NCBI GenBank assembly: GCA_964247295.1
Contig: CAXTTV010000065.1
Location: 1 to 22,663 of the forward strand
Reading direction: 5' to 3'
DNA: 22,663 bases
Source of the DNA: CAXTTV01 sp964247295
Lineage (GTDB): Bacteria; Chloroflexota; Ktedonobacteria; Ktedonobacterales; Ktedonobacteraceae
Position numbers and translations under genes: made by a program. The notes under the pieces were generated by a model, which saw nothing but the letters and a program-made list of their open reading frames with translations, did not search any database and was not told where the DNA came from. Shown piece by piece: positions 12,947 to 20,354 of this stretch (its first letter is position 1; each line of letters begins with the position of its first letter).

Positions 12947-14170
12947 ATGTCAAATAACAATAACGCAACGTATACTATAGCGTATTCGCCAGAGTCTCCT
13001 GAGAGTCTTGAGGGCCAGATCAGGCAACGTACCCCTGACGTTTCCGAATATCAGGATGTTGCTCCAGGCGAGGGCATTCTGGATATTATGGAGGATGGCT
13101 TTGGCTTCCTCCGCCAGGATCGCTTTCTGCCCGGCCCACGTGATATCTATGTCTCGGCCTCACAGATCCGACGCTTTGGTCTCCGTCAGGGCGATCAAGT
13201 AAGCGGGACTACTCGCCCACCTAAGGAGCGCGAGCAGTTCGCGGGCCTTCTCCGGGTAGATGCGATTAATGGCCTCGATCCCGATACTGTCAGGAACCGA
13301 CCTCGCTTCGAGTCTCTCACTCCAGTCTTCCCTTTTGAGCACTTAAATGTGGAAACCACCGACTCTAACCTCTCGGGCCGCCTGATCAATCTAGTCTCGC
13401 CTATCGGTCGCGGACAGCGCGGCCTGATTGTCGCTCCTCCTAAGGCGGGTAAGACGATACTGCTGAAATCGATTGCCAATGCGATCACCCAGAACCATCC
13501 AGAGGTACATATCATTCTGGCGTTGATCGGTGAGCGTCCCGAAGAGGTAACCGATCTCAGGCGCTCAGTACAGGGTGAAATTGCTTACTCAACCTTTGAT
13601 GAATCGACACAGACCCATGCATTTCTCTCGGAGATGGTGCTGGAACGCGCGAAACGTCTGGTTGAGAGCGGGAAAGATGTCATAATTCTGCTTGATAGTC
13701 TGACACGCTTGAGCCGGGCATACAATCTACTGGTTGAGTCCAGCGGTCGGACGCTCTCCGGTGGCCTTGATCCCAGCGCGATGATTATCCCGAAACGCTT
13801 CTTTGGTGCGGCCCGCAAAATTGAAGAGGGTGGGAGCCTGACGATTATCGCAACCGCCCTGGTCGATACCGGGAGCCGTATGGACGATGTGATCTATGAG
13901 GAGTTCAAGGGAACTGGCAATATGGAGCTGGTGCTCAACCGCAAGCTGGCAGAGCGCCGCATCTTCCCCGCGATTGATATCTCGCTCTCCGGTACGCGCC
14001 GTGAGGAGCTCCTGTACGATCAAGACACGTACCACGCGGTAGTGACGATGCGCAGGATGTTTGGACAACTCTCTGACCAGCAGGGGCAGGAGGCAATGGA
14101 GGCACTGCTCCAGCAGATCTCTAAAACCAAAACCAACAAGCAATTTTTGGGAAACTTGCGCAACCTCTAG
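12947..14170 (+). CDS. rho: Transcription termination factor Rho
   Basis: A 407-residue hexameric RNA helicase/ATPase. It starts almost directly with the cold-shock-like RNA-binding domain (GILDIMEDGFGFLR at 43-56); the extended N-terminal helical domain of many Rho proteins is missing. The ATPase core shows Walker A APPKAGKT (163-170), LALIGERPEEVTDLRRSVQG, Walker B VIILLD ending at D250, the Q-loop/R-loop stretch PKRFFGAARKIEEGGSLTII, and EEFKGTGNMELVLNRKLAER. These are all close to universal Rho sequences, so the assignment is secure. The ATG lies after AAAGGA with a spacing of about 13 bases. A C-rich tract upstream suggests autoregulation. A DinB-like gene follows after 97 bp. Confidence 0.98.
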   Translation: MSNNNNATYTIAYSPESPESLEGQIRQRTPDVSEYQDVAPGEGILDIMEDGFGFLRQDRFLPGPRDIYVSASQIRRFGLRQGDQVSGTTRPPKEREQFAGLLRVDAINGLDPDTVRNRPRFESLTPVFPFEHLNVETTDSNLSGRLINLVSPIGRGQRGLIVAPPKAGKTILLKSIANAITQNHPEVHIILALIGERPEEVTDLRRSVQGEIAYSTFDESTQTHAFLSEMVLERAKRLVESGKDVIILLDSLTRLSRAYNLLVESSGRTLSGGLDPSAMIIPKRFFGAARKIEEGGSLTIIATALVDTGSRMDDVIYEEFKGTGNMELVLNRKLAERRIFPAIDISLSGTRREELLYDQDTYHAVVTMRRMFGQLSDQQGQEAMEALLQQISKTKTNKQFLGNLRNL

Positions 14171-14267
14171 TTTTTCTCACTCTTTTCTCAGAACGAGTAT
14201 GGCTGGCTGCGTGATATGATGAAGATATCAGGGCCACTGCTCAGCTTGTTTAGAAAGGAGTCTGGCT

Positions 14268-14756
14268 TTGTTAGAATATCTTACAACGTTGTTCAGCTAT
14301 AACGCCTGGGCTAACCAACAGGTTCTTCAGGCCGCTGAACAACTAACAGTTTCAGAACTTGATACTCCGGTCCAGATTGGCCACAGCACGATCCGCAGCA
14401 CTCTGGTGCATATCATTAATGCGGAATGGCTCTGGTCCTCTCGTTGGCAGGGCGTCTCTCCCACCTATCGACTTGATCCCGATCATTTCCCGACGATGGC
14501 CCCGATGATGGCTCGTGAGCACTTGGAACAAAAGCATATAGAGGAGTTTCTTTCTGACTTGAAAGAAGAGGATCTTTACCGTGACCTTTCCTATAAAAGT
14601 ACACAGGGCGAGCTCTCCAGCATTCCCCTCTGGCGATTAATGCTCCATATGATCAACCATAGCACTCAGCATAGAAGCGAGGTAGCGTTGATCCTGACTG
14701 AGCTGGGGTACTCTCCGGGCGAGCTTGATCTACTTGAATATTACTATATGAAATAA
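14268..14756 (+). CDS. DinB family protein
   Basis: A 162-residue four-helix-bundle protein. The first helix FSYNAWANQQVLQAAEQL and the metal-binding His triad (H48 in TLVHIINAEW, H131 and H135 in INHSTQHRSEV) are those of DinB/YfiT-like putative metalloenzymes, many of which use low-molecular-weight thiols. Function within the family varies widely and cannot be fixed here. It begins with TTG, eight bases after AAAGGAG, and may be transcribed together with rho because no terminator is evident between them. Confidence 0.9.
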   Translation: MLEYLTTLFSYNAWANQQVLQAAEQLTVSELDTPVQIGHSTIRSTLVHIINAEWLWSSRWQGVSPTYRLDPDHFPTMAPMMAREHLEQKHIEEFLSDLKEEDLYRDLSYKSTQGELSSIPLWRLMLHMINHSTQHRSEVALILTELGYSPGELDLLEYYYMK

Positions 14757-14780
14757 GCTCCCTGATGCTACTGTTCTCTC

Positions 14781-14914
14781 ACTGTTATTGAGGAAAACCT
14801 GACCTATAGGAGTACAAAAACGGCAACCACGTTGTAGCTGTTCGTCCGGACGGTCGCGACCCGGAGGTTACCTCGATTCTTCAACGCAATGGTGGCTCAT
14901 CCTACAAAAAGTAG
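14781..14914 (+). pseudogene. Decayed fragment of a general stress protein domain
   Basis: From 14810 to the stop at 14912-14914 one frame reads EYKNGNHVVAVRPDGRDPEV, then TSILQRNGGSSYKK. There is no start codon, and a stop immediately precedes it. It matches the end of the 17M-like domain of the YsnF-like protein in this window (9 of 25 identical over GSSIVVARIQG.../GNHVVAVRPDG...). In another frame the bases just before it read VIEENLTY, which fits the residues that normally come before (MPQDQRQTY in the local protein). This suggests a frameshifted and truncated remnant. An own terminator follows at 14934. The identification rests on a short match. Confidence 0.5.
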
Positions 14915-14933
14915 ATCCCCCTTTTAATTCATC

Positions 14934-14978
14934 AAAAGAAACGGCGTCCAATCTGGTGTCGTTTCTTTTGTTTCTCCC
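14934..14978 (+). terminator. Intrinsic terminator after the stress-protein remnant
   Basis: AAAAGAAACG (14934-14943) pairs with CGTTTCTTTT (14960-14969); weaker G-U/C-G pairs extend the stem inward. A U-rich tail GTTTCTCCC follows. It probably also closes the DinB transcript. Confidence 0.75.
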
Positions 14979-15094
14979 ATTTAAACTAGAAAATTTCCTG
15001 GAACCTGAAAATACTCCTCTCAGACATCGTAATATATAATAAACTCTATAAAGACACCTGTACACTTTTTAGAGACTAGATTGAGAGGAATGCT

Positions 15095-15691
15095 ATGCTA
15101 CCCCTATCGAATCTGACACACAAACAGTTCAGCACACTAGTGGTGGTTGACATTGAGGCGACCTGCTGGGAGAAAACCCGGCCTGAAGGACAAAAAAATG
15201 AGATTATCGAGATCGGCTTCTGCTTTCTAGACATTCCCACACTCAACGTCTCTGAAAAACAGAGCATTCTTGTCAGGCCAACGCACTCAACGGTGAGCAC
15301 ATTCTGCACCCAATTGACCACCTTAACACAGGAACAACTTGAGCGCGATGGCATTCTTTTTTCAACTGCTTGTTCACATCTGCGCAACAAATTTAATACT
15401 CATAAGTTTAGTTGGGCAAGTTACGGAGATTACGATCGCAAGATGTTCGAGAAACAGTGCCAGGCATCAAACATCCCTAATCCCTTTGGACACTGGCACC
15501 TTAACGTAAAATTGCTGACAACCCTCTGCCTGGGTCTCTCACAGCAACCGGGGATGGCCCAGGCTCTGCATCTGCTGGACCTTCCACTTGTGGGCACACA
15601 TCACCGTGGGGATGACGATGCCTGGAATATTGCTCATATTACGGCGAAGCTGCTCGCTGGGATGCGGAATGAGATCGAAGAGGCTCAATAG
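15095..15691 (+). CDS. DEDDh 3'-5' exonuclease (ERI-1/KapD-like)
   Basis: A 198-residue exonuclease. The DEDDh residues are visible: D19 and E21 in VVVDIEATCW, D112 in ASYGDYDRKMF, and H170 with D175 in GTHHRGDDDAWNIAHI. The stretch TQLTTLTQEQLERDG is typical of the ERI-1/KapD group, which trims structured RNA ends or nucleic acids; the bacterial substrate is not established. The ATG follows GAGAGGAA. Its stop codon (15689-15691) directly abuts the stop codon of the opposing DUF554 gene, with no spacer and no terminator between them. Confidence 0.92.
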   Translation: MLPLSNLTHKQFSTLVVVDIEATCWEKTRPEGQKNEIIEIGFCFLDIPTLNVSEKQSILVRPTHSTVSTFCTQLTTLTQEQLERDGILFSTACSHLRNKFNTHKFSWASYGDYDRKMFEKQCQASNIPNPFGHWHLNVKLLTTLCLGLSQQPGMAQALHLLDLPLVGTHHRGDDDAWNIAHITAKLLAGMRNEIEEAQ

Positions 15692-16486
15692 CTATTTGCC
15701 CAGTCCAAAGTTAAGGGGTATATTTAATAGATTAAGCAAGGCGACAAATGCTGGAGCCAGCAGCAGAGCCGGTAACATATTCGCGACTTTGACTTTCAAA
15801 ACACCCAAAATGTTCAGTCCCAATCCCAGTAGAATCACGCCACCGACAGCCGAAAGCTCAATCAGCCTGGGCTGAAGGGAAAGCGCGAGCGCGGGATTAG
15901 AGATCAGCAGCGGCTTGATGAAACCTGCCAGCAGCGTTATACCACCTTGAACAATCAGGATGGTTGCCCCTGAGAACAGCACACCCCTTCCCAGGCTGCT
16001 GGCAAATACGATAGCGGAAAAACCATCCAGGATCGCTTTGATTGCCAGCAGACTAAAATTTCCAGAGAGACCATCGTTGATCGCCCCCAGAATTGTGAGC
16101 GGCCCTACACAAAATTGCAGGCTGGCGATCACAAAAGCAGCCGTAAAATCTTGCTGAGCCTCGGGTCGCTCAAACCGGCGCTTCAGCCAGTCCCCCAGCC
16201 GATTAAGTCCCAGATCAATGTTGATCAGCTCACCAATCACGCTACCAATTACAAGAGACAACAATGGTATCAGGGCATTCTCGGTCTTTAATCCCGAGCC
16301 CATCCCAAGGACCAGGGTTATTAACCCAATCGAGTAGACCACAATCTGCCGCACCCGCTCTGGTAGGCGGTCCCCAATGAGCAGTCCCAGAAGGGCCCCG
16401 ATAATCACAGTTCCAAAGTTGAGTAACGTTCCCAGAAACGGAATGCTGACTGAGGCCGGCTGCGCTAGCTGTAGTGCCAATATCAT
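15692..16486 (-). CDS. DUF554 membrane protein
   Basis: A 264-residue integral membrane protein with about seven hydrophobic segments. GTLLNFGTVIIGALLGLLIG, VVYSIGLITLVLGMGSGLKT, SLQFCVGPLTILGAINDGLS and VGGVILLGLGLNIL are the conserved blocks of the DUF554 (YdfK/YqgA-like) family. It is a predicted transporter-like protein whose cargo is unknown. The promoter is not obvious; a terminator for the next upstream minus-strand gene lies at 16511-16548. The gene ends base-to-base against the exonuclease gene. Confidence 0.9.
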   Translation of the reverse strand: MILALQLAQPASVSIPFLGTLLNFGTVIIGALLGLLIGDRLPERVRQIVVYSIGLITLVLGMGSGLKTENALIPLLSLVIGSVIGELINIDLGLNRLGDWLKRRFERPEAQQDFTAAFVIASLQFCVGPLTILGAINDGLSGNFSLLAIKAILDGFSAIVFASSLGRGVLFSGATILIVQGGITLLAGFIKPLLISNPALALSLQPRLIELSAVGGVILLGLGLNILGVLKVKVANMLPALLLAPAFVALLNLLNIPLNFGLGK

Positions 16487-16510
16487 CTATTTTTCCCTGT
16501 TCATAAAAAT

Positions 16511-16548
16511 AGATAGAAGCTCACACCTGGCGGGTGTAAGCTTCTGTT
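16511..16548 (-). terminator. Intrinsic terminator of the DUF1838 gene
   Basis: On the minus strand GAAGCTTACACC (16544-16533) pairs with GGTGTGAGCTTC (16527-16516), one mismatch in twelve, loop CGCCA, followed by TATCTATTTTTATG. It separates the DUF1838 gene from DUF554. Confidence 0.85.
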
Positions 16549-16561
16549 CCGCTAATAGAAG

Positions 16562-17359
16562 TTAGCCGATCTGCCCACTATCCAACAGTTTTTTGAAATA
16601 GGTCCAGGAGGTCTCGTTTGGACGTGTAAAGGTCTCTGGTGACCTCTGATACTCTGGATGCTTGTCTTCAACGTAGGCTCGCACCGGTCCAGAAAGATCT
16701 GTATATCCGTCAGGCAATTTATACCCCCGGCACTGATAAACCAGGTTGCCTGGATAGTCCCCCAGCTCCATCCACGGGAGCCAGGGGCCAACTCTTGTCC
16801 AGGAAATATGGCAGGGAACCGAACTCTGCTGCGGATCTTCCAGACTTGTGCGAGCTCCATAAAATTGGAACATCTCTATCCCTTGATAAAGATCACTCTG
16901 AGAGTATTTGGGATACTGCTGACGGGGCAATGCCGAGGGATAAATCAGCGGGATCTCCAGGTACCAGCACATCTGGTCGCCATCCAGATCGGTAAAGGGT
17001 ATTCCGAACGGTCCTCGTGGCCCATTCAGAAGATACTCCTGATTGACAGGATCATTCCAGACATGAACAATCGACACTTCCTTCTCTGTAAAAGGGTTCT
17101 GCCAACGCTCAATAATTGTTCCTGTCATCGGTTCTTCATATAGAGAGACCTCACGAGAAAGATGCTGATACCCACCCTCGACATGCACAATCCTACTCAC
17201 ATTGTATCCCTCGAAATCAAAAAGATGTCTTCCCCTCTGACCAGGGATCATACTATAAATTCGTCCAGACCACCAGATCACAGTGTCCTCTGGCTGCGAC
17301 GAGGCACGTAGTTTCACAAAGGCATCTAAGTTCGCTCGCGGTTCAGTAAAATCAATCAA
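16562..17359 (-). CDS. DUF1838 family protein
   Basis: A 265-residue protein. TVIWWSGRIYSMIPGQRGRH, LFDFEGYNVSRI, LSREVSLYEEPMTGTIIERW and VSIVHVWNDPVNQEYLLNGP are DUF1838 hallmarks; many members carry a secretion signal but this one does not. Function is unknown. The start is TTG (17359) after AAAGGAG at a somewhat long spacing. It lies 28 bp behind an MFS transporter on the same strand and probably shares its transcript, which hints at a small molecule handled by both. A strong terminator follows. Confidence 0.88.
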   Translation of the reverse strand: MIDFTEPRANLDAFVKLRASSQPEDTVIWWSGRIYSMIPGQRGRHLFDFEGYNVSRIVHVEGGYQHLSREVSLYEEPMTGTIIERWQNPFTEKEVSIVHVWNDPVNQEYLLNGPRGPFGIPFTDLDGDQMCWYLEIPLIYPSALPRQQYPKYSQSDLYQGIEMFQFYGARTSLEDPQQSSVPCHISWTRVGPWLPWMELGDYPGNLVYQCRGYKLPDGYTDLSGPVRAYVEDKHPEYQRSPETFTRPNETSWTYFKKLLDSGQIG

Positions 17360-17387
17360 AACAATCCTACTCCTTTAGCAACATCTT

Positions 17388-18701
17388 CTATCTCACGCCT
17401 TTGATCCGATGTACAAAAATTCCACTCAATGCCGAGAGAAGCGCGGCCACAATAAATAAGACAGTATAGGTATGGAATGTAGTGAGCAGAGTCGCTGCTA
17501 GAATCGGTGAAAGGAGTTGCGGCACGCTCAGTGCCAGACCAATAATGCCCAGATCGCGCGCGCGGTCATTTACTGAAGGCAACACCTGTGTCGCCAGCGC
17601 CGTATCAACCGCAAAAAAACCACCATAGCCTGCCCCGAGTATGGCAGCACAGATCTGCACACCTGTCCAGCTCGGCAGGATCACCGGCGTTAACAGGCCT
17701 AGCGCAACCAAAATCGCTGAAGCCATAACAACCGGCTTACGCCTCTGAAGTCGATCAGAAATAATTCCAGCGACAAACGAAAAAACAATCAATGCAACAA
17801 CTTCAATGCTTTGAAAGGAGAGCACCGCCTGATCTACAGTCTTCCCAGGAAACAGACGATCATAATGCAAACCGTCTTTTAGATAATATTGGAGATAGGT
17901 AGCGAATGCAAAATACCCTAAAAATAAAAGGAACCGGGTACCTAGAGCCCAGGAAAAATCCGGGTACTTGCGCGGGCTGATCCAGAATTTCGCCAGAAAA
18001 GGACGCACACGAAACAGGGCAACCTCGCTCTTCGCGAGTGGACGGTCCTTGAAAATCAGCGAGAACAGCACCACACCGATCACTAGAGCTAGCAAGAATA
18101 CATAATAGGCCGAAAGCTTATTGTTCTTTAAGACTACCGCCACCAGGATACTCCCCAGAATCGCCGCCAGCGAGACCGCCAGCCCAACATAGCTAGAGAT
18201 TAGTCCCCGCTGACGCAGTGGCACCACATCAGGAATCAGGGCCTGGAGCATTGTTAAAATACTGTTCGCGAAGAACTGCACTATAAACCAGCCGAGAATC
18301 AACATCCACAGCGCAGAAGCGTTCGCTAGTAATACAATCGCTAGCGCTATGAATAGCGTACTTAAAAGCATCCAGGAGCGTCTCCGCCCAAGGGATGAGG
18401 TGGTACGATCGCTGAGGGCACCGACAATCGGGGCCGCCAGAATCGCGGCCAGCCCACCAATCGCCTCGACAATTCCCAGGTTCGTCACATGAGCTATTGG
18501 ATCAATCAGATTTACTTGAAATGGCAAGAGAAAAATAATGGTTGGCAGAATTACAAGTTGACTAACAATATTTACTAGAAAATATACCCCTTGAAATAGG
18601 GGCGAAACGTTCTTCACATCAACGCCAGAAACGTCTTCCGCCTTCGGCCTATTAGAGGAGGAGGCAATCCTAGCGTTCCTCTGAAATACAGCTTTCAACA
18701 T
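17388..18701 (-). CDS. MFS transporter
   Basis: A 437-residue major facilitator with about twelve membrane helices. The helix-2/3 motif is APIVGALSDRTTSSLGRRRS, and the second half repeats it in GIISDRLQRRKPVV. The first helix GVYFLVNIVSQLVILPTIIF and the ending FHTYTVLFIVAALLSALSGI are as expected for a proton-coupled sugar/drug transporter of the SLC45-like type, but the cargo is unknown. ATG 18701 follows AAGGATC. It sits between the HAMP-like membrane protein gene upstream (54 bp) and the DUF1838 gene downstream (28 bp), all on the same strand. Confidence 0.88.
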   Translation of the reverse strand: MLKAVFQRNARIASSSNRPKAEDVSGVDVKNVSPLFQGVYFLVNIVSQLVILPTIIFLLPFQVNLIDPIAHVTNLGIVEAIGGLAAILAAPIVGALSDRTTSSLGRRRSWMLLSTLFIALAIVLLANASALWMLILGWFIVQFFANSILTMLQALIPDVVPLRQRGLISSYVGLAVSLAAILGSILVAVVLKNNKLSAYYVFLLALVIGVVLFSLIFKDRPLAKSEVALFRVRPFLAKFWISPRKYPDFSWALGTRFLLFLGYFAFATYLQYYLKDGLHYDRLFPGKTVDQAVLSFQSIEVVALIVFSFVAGIISDRLQRRKPVVMASAILVALGLLTPVILPSWTGVQICAAILGAGYGGFFAVDTALATQVLPSVNDRARDLGIIGLALSVPQLLSPILAATLLTTFHTYTVLFIVAALLSALSGIFVHRIKGVR

Positions 18702-18755
18702 TGCAAAGATCCTTCTTTACTAAAAAATCTTGCCGCCAGCCTATTGTATCATCTT

Positions 18756-19967
18756 CTAAAATGATCGGAACCTGCGCGATCGATTTAGAGGTTCGTTTGT
18801 TCCAGAACTGTCAGGGGAGGCACTGAGAGTATGAGTAAATGAGCCTGCGTCTCCAGGCAATGGACCGGAAGCAGTGGAAGATAAAGCAGATGGCGATGAG
18901 CCCTCTGGAGCATCCATACGCCGTGGCATGCTGCCAAAAGCGTAAATCAAGCGTTTTCCTAATGGAGAATTGCAAACCGGAGGCAAAGGTACATGCTGCC
19001 CACGTCTGTTTGCTTCAATTGCTTTGGCGATCTGCTCTATCTCACGATTTGTAAGCTCTAATTCCTTACTATCATGAGCCAATCGCTCATAACGGGCCAG
19101 CAAGTTATTGAGCGAACGCCCAATCTGCCAGGTCAGGTCTTGTGTATATACCGGTACACGGATTGTATAGTTGCCAGAGGCGGCCTCTCGGTGCGCTCCC
19201 AAAATCTGCGTAATCTCCGACTCTAGCTGAACCTTTTGTTGATACATCTGCTCTGTCTGATCCGAAATTTTTTGCTGAGCCAATAGTAACTCTTCAGCCT
19301 TATCTACCTGCAAAATAGCCCTTTCTATGTATCCCCACCCCAGCCAATTAATTAAGGATACGACTCCCACGAGTGTTGTCGGACGCAAAATTACAAGAAA
19401 AAGGGAGTCACGCTTGAACATTTCAACATCGTGTGAATGTGGCAAGAACAATATATCTAGTACGATAAAAAGGATCGCGCAACCCGCAAAAGGAAAAATC
19501 AAGCGGCGGGGTAGAAAAAGACTTCCAATTGCTAGAGGGTACACAAGAAGATCGTAGACAGGGAACAATTCACCTGCACTCTTCAACCCAAGCACAAGCA
19601 CAATCGCTCCCATTATTCCAAGCAATGTAGCTCCAACGAGCAGCGAGGCTGCGATACTCGTCAAGCCACTACGATTTAGCAGAGCTATTATTACAAGAAA
19701 AATGATAAACACAGCAACTAATAGGAGGCTGGCTGGATGCGCGATCCCTAAGATTAGATCAAAGACACTGAAGCAAGCCATGATGAACAAAAAATAACCG
19801 ATCAGTTCAGCCTTGTGCATCTCTTCACGACGCATGGGGCTAAACGTTGAATGTTCAGTACGAGGAGGTGACGTTAAGTCAAGCCACCTCCCCCAGAAGC
19901 CTGACCTGGGTTCAATCGACACAAATGAATGCAGTTCGGCACGTAAACCTTCTGAATTACGAGACAT
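18756..19967 (-). CDS. Six-TM membrane protein with HAMP-like domain and no output domain
   Basis: A 403-residue protein of no named family that I recognise. After a 50-residue cytosolic start come six membrane segments (about 54-75, 79-97, 103-128, 133-152, 155-176, 190-213). A coiled coil follows at 214-256 (ILQVDKAEELLLAQQKISDQ), then a HAMP-like stretch at 246-297 (LGAHREAASGNYTIRVP, QDLTWQIGRSLNNLLARYER), a second helix to about 325, and a Ser/Pro/Gly-rich disordered tail (352-395). No kinase, GGDEF, methyl-accepting or phosphatase motif is present. It looks like the sensing half of a transmembrane receptor that must signal through a partner. The ATG follows GGGGGTGA. It heads the minus-strand run sensor-MFS-DUF1838. 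Confidence 0.75.
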   Translation of the reverse strand: MSRNSEGLRAELHSFVSIEPRSGFWGRWLDLTSPPRTEHSTFSPMRREEMHKAELIGYFLFIMACFSVFDLILGIAHPASLLLVAVFIIFLVIIALLNRSGLTSIAASLLVGATLLGIMGAIVLVLGLKSAGELFPVYDLLVYPLAIGSLFLPRRLIFPFAGCAILFIVLDILFLPHSHDVEMFKRDSLFLVILRPTTLVGVVSLINWLGWGYIERAILQVDKAEELLLAQQKISDQTEQMYQQKVQLESEITQILGAHREAASGNYTIRVPVYTQDLTWQIGRSLNNLLARYERLAHDSKELELTNREIEQIAKAIEANRRGQHVPLPPVCNSPLGKRLIYAFGSMPRRMDAPEGSSPSALSSTASGPLPGDAGSFTHTLSASPDSSGTNEPLNRSRRFRSF

Positions 19968-20068
19968 ATATCGTCACCCCCAATAAAGTATTCAAGACAA
20001 CTTTCATCTAAAGAAAGCTACCCAAACAAGCGATCAAAGCTTGCTTTAATTTTTACACATATGCCATT

Positions 20069-20096
20069 TCGACACCTCTAACCGCAAAAGTATAAA
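20069..20096 (+). promoter_or_regulatory. Promoter of a candidate small RNA
   Basis: TCGACA (20069-20074, five of six matches to the -35 consensus), 16 bp and TATAAA (20091-20096, five of six). The predicted transcript begins near 20103. No open reading frame of note follows before the terminator at 20178-20244. Confidence 0.45.
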
Positions 20097-20098
20097 CC

Positions 20099-20134
20099 TT
20101 TAAATGTTTTTAGGCAAGCTAGTAAACATTTAAA
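20099..20134. repeat. Perfect 11-bp inverted repeat
   Basis: TTTAAATGTTT (20099-20109) and AAACATTTAAA (20124-20134) are exact inverted copies around 14 bases. The repeat lies just downstream of the TATAAA box and could be an operator for the divergent intergenic region or an RNA hairpin. Confidence 0.6.
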
Positions 20135-20245
20135 TATGAGAAACCCATAAAGTATTGCTTAATAATACGACTAGAGTAAAGAGGGGGAGATGAGCGAGGG
20201 CTGTTCTCACTCCATAAGGCTCTACCCTGGACCCCCTCTTTTTCT
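20103..20245 (+). ncRNA. Candidate small RNA, about 140 nt
   Basis: The stretch is bounded by the promoter at 20069-20096 and a terminator. Near its 5' end is an 11-bp perfect inverted repeat (TTTAAATGTTT 20099-20109, AAACATTTAAA 20124-20134, 14-base loop). At the 3' end AAAGAGGGGG (20178-20187) pairs with CCCCCTCTTT (20232-20241), near-symmetrical outwards to flanking CTAG sequences, followed by TTTC. The longest reading frames are 9 and 20 codons without proper ribosome sites. The P450 gene has its own promoter after this unit. Alternatives are a long P450 leader with attenuator, or an operator plus a chance hairpin. Confidence 0.4.
20178..20244 (+). terminator. Strong terminator-like hairpin in a divergent intergenic region
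   Basis: A ten-base perfect stem (20178-20187 with 20232-20241), with five consecutive G-C pairs, and a T-rich 3' flank. The nearest plus-strand gene upstream is far away (exonuclease, ending at 15691), so it must serve a transcript that starts within this intergenic region. Confidence 0.65.
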
Positions 20246-20278
20246 AGAATGAAATGGCCCTAATAGAATGACCAGCTA

Positions 20279-20308
20279 TTGGATCTTTTACATACACTAC
20301 GCTATAAT
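20279..20308 (+). promoter_or_regulatory. Promoter of the P450 gene
   Basis: TTGGAT (20279-20284), 18 bp, and a perfect TATAAT (20303-20308). The start of transcription is expected near 20315, giving a leader of about 40 bases. The ribosome site before the ATG at 20355 (GAAAGCGAG) is weak. Confidence 0.55.
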
Positions 20309-20354
20309 ACAAACAGCCACTGATCTGTTCTATTGAAAGCGAGACTGATAATTT

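Noticed and set aside
18740..18765. Short ATCAT/ATGAT dyad between the sensor and MFS genes
   Set aside because: Only five-base arms without T tail; not enough to call a terminator or operator.
20190..20252. A 20-codon open frame in the candidate small RNA
   Set aside because: Its purine-rich run sits directly against the ATG and is part of the terminator stem; no sign of coding.
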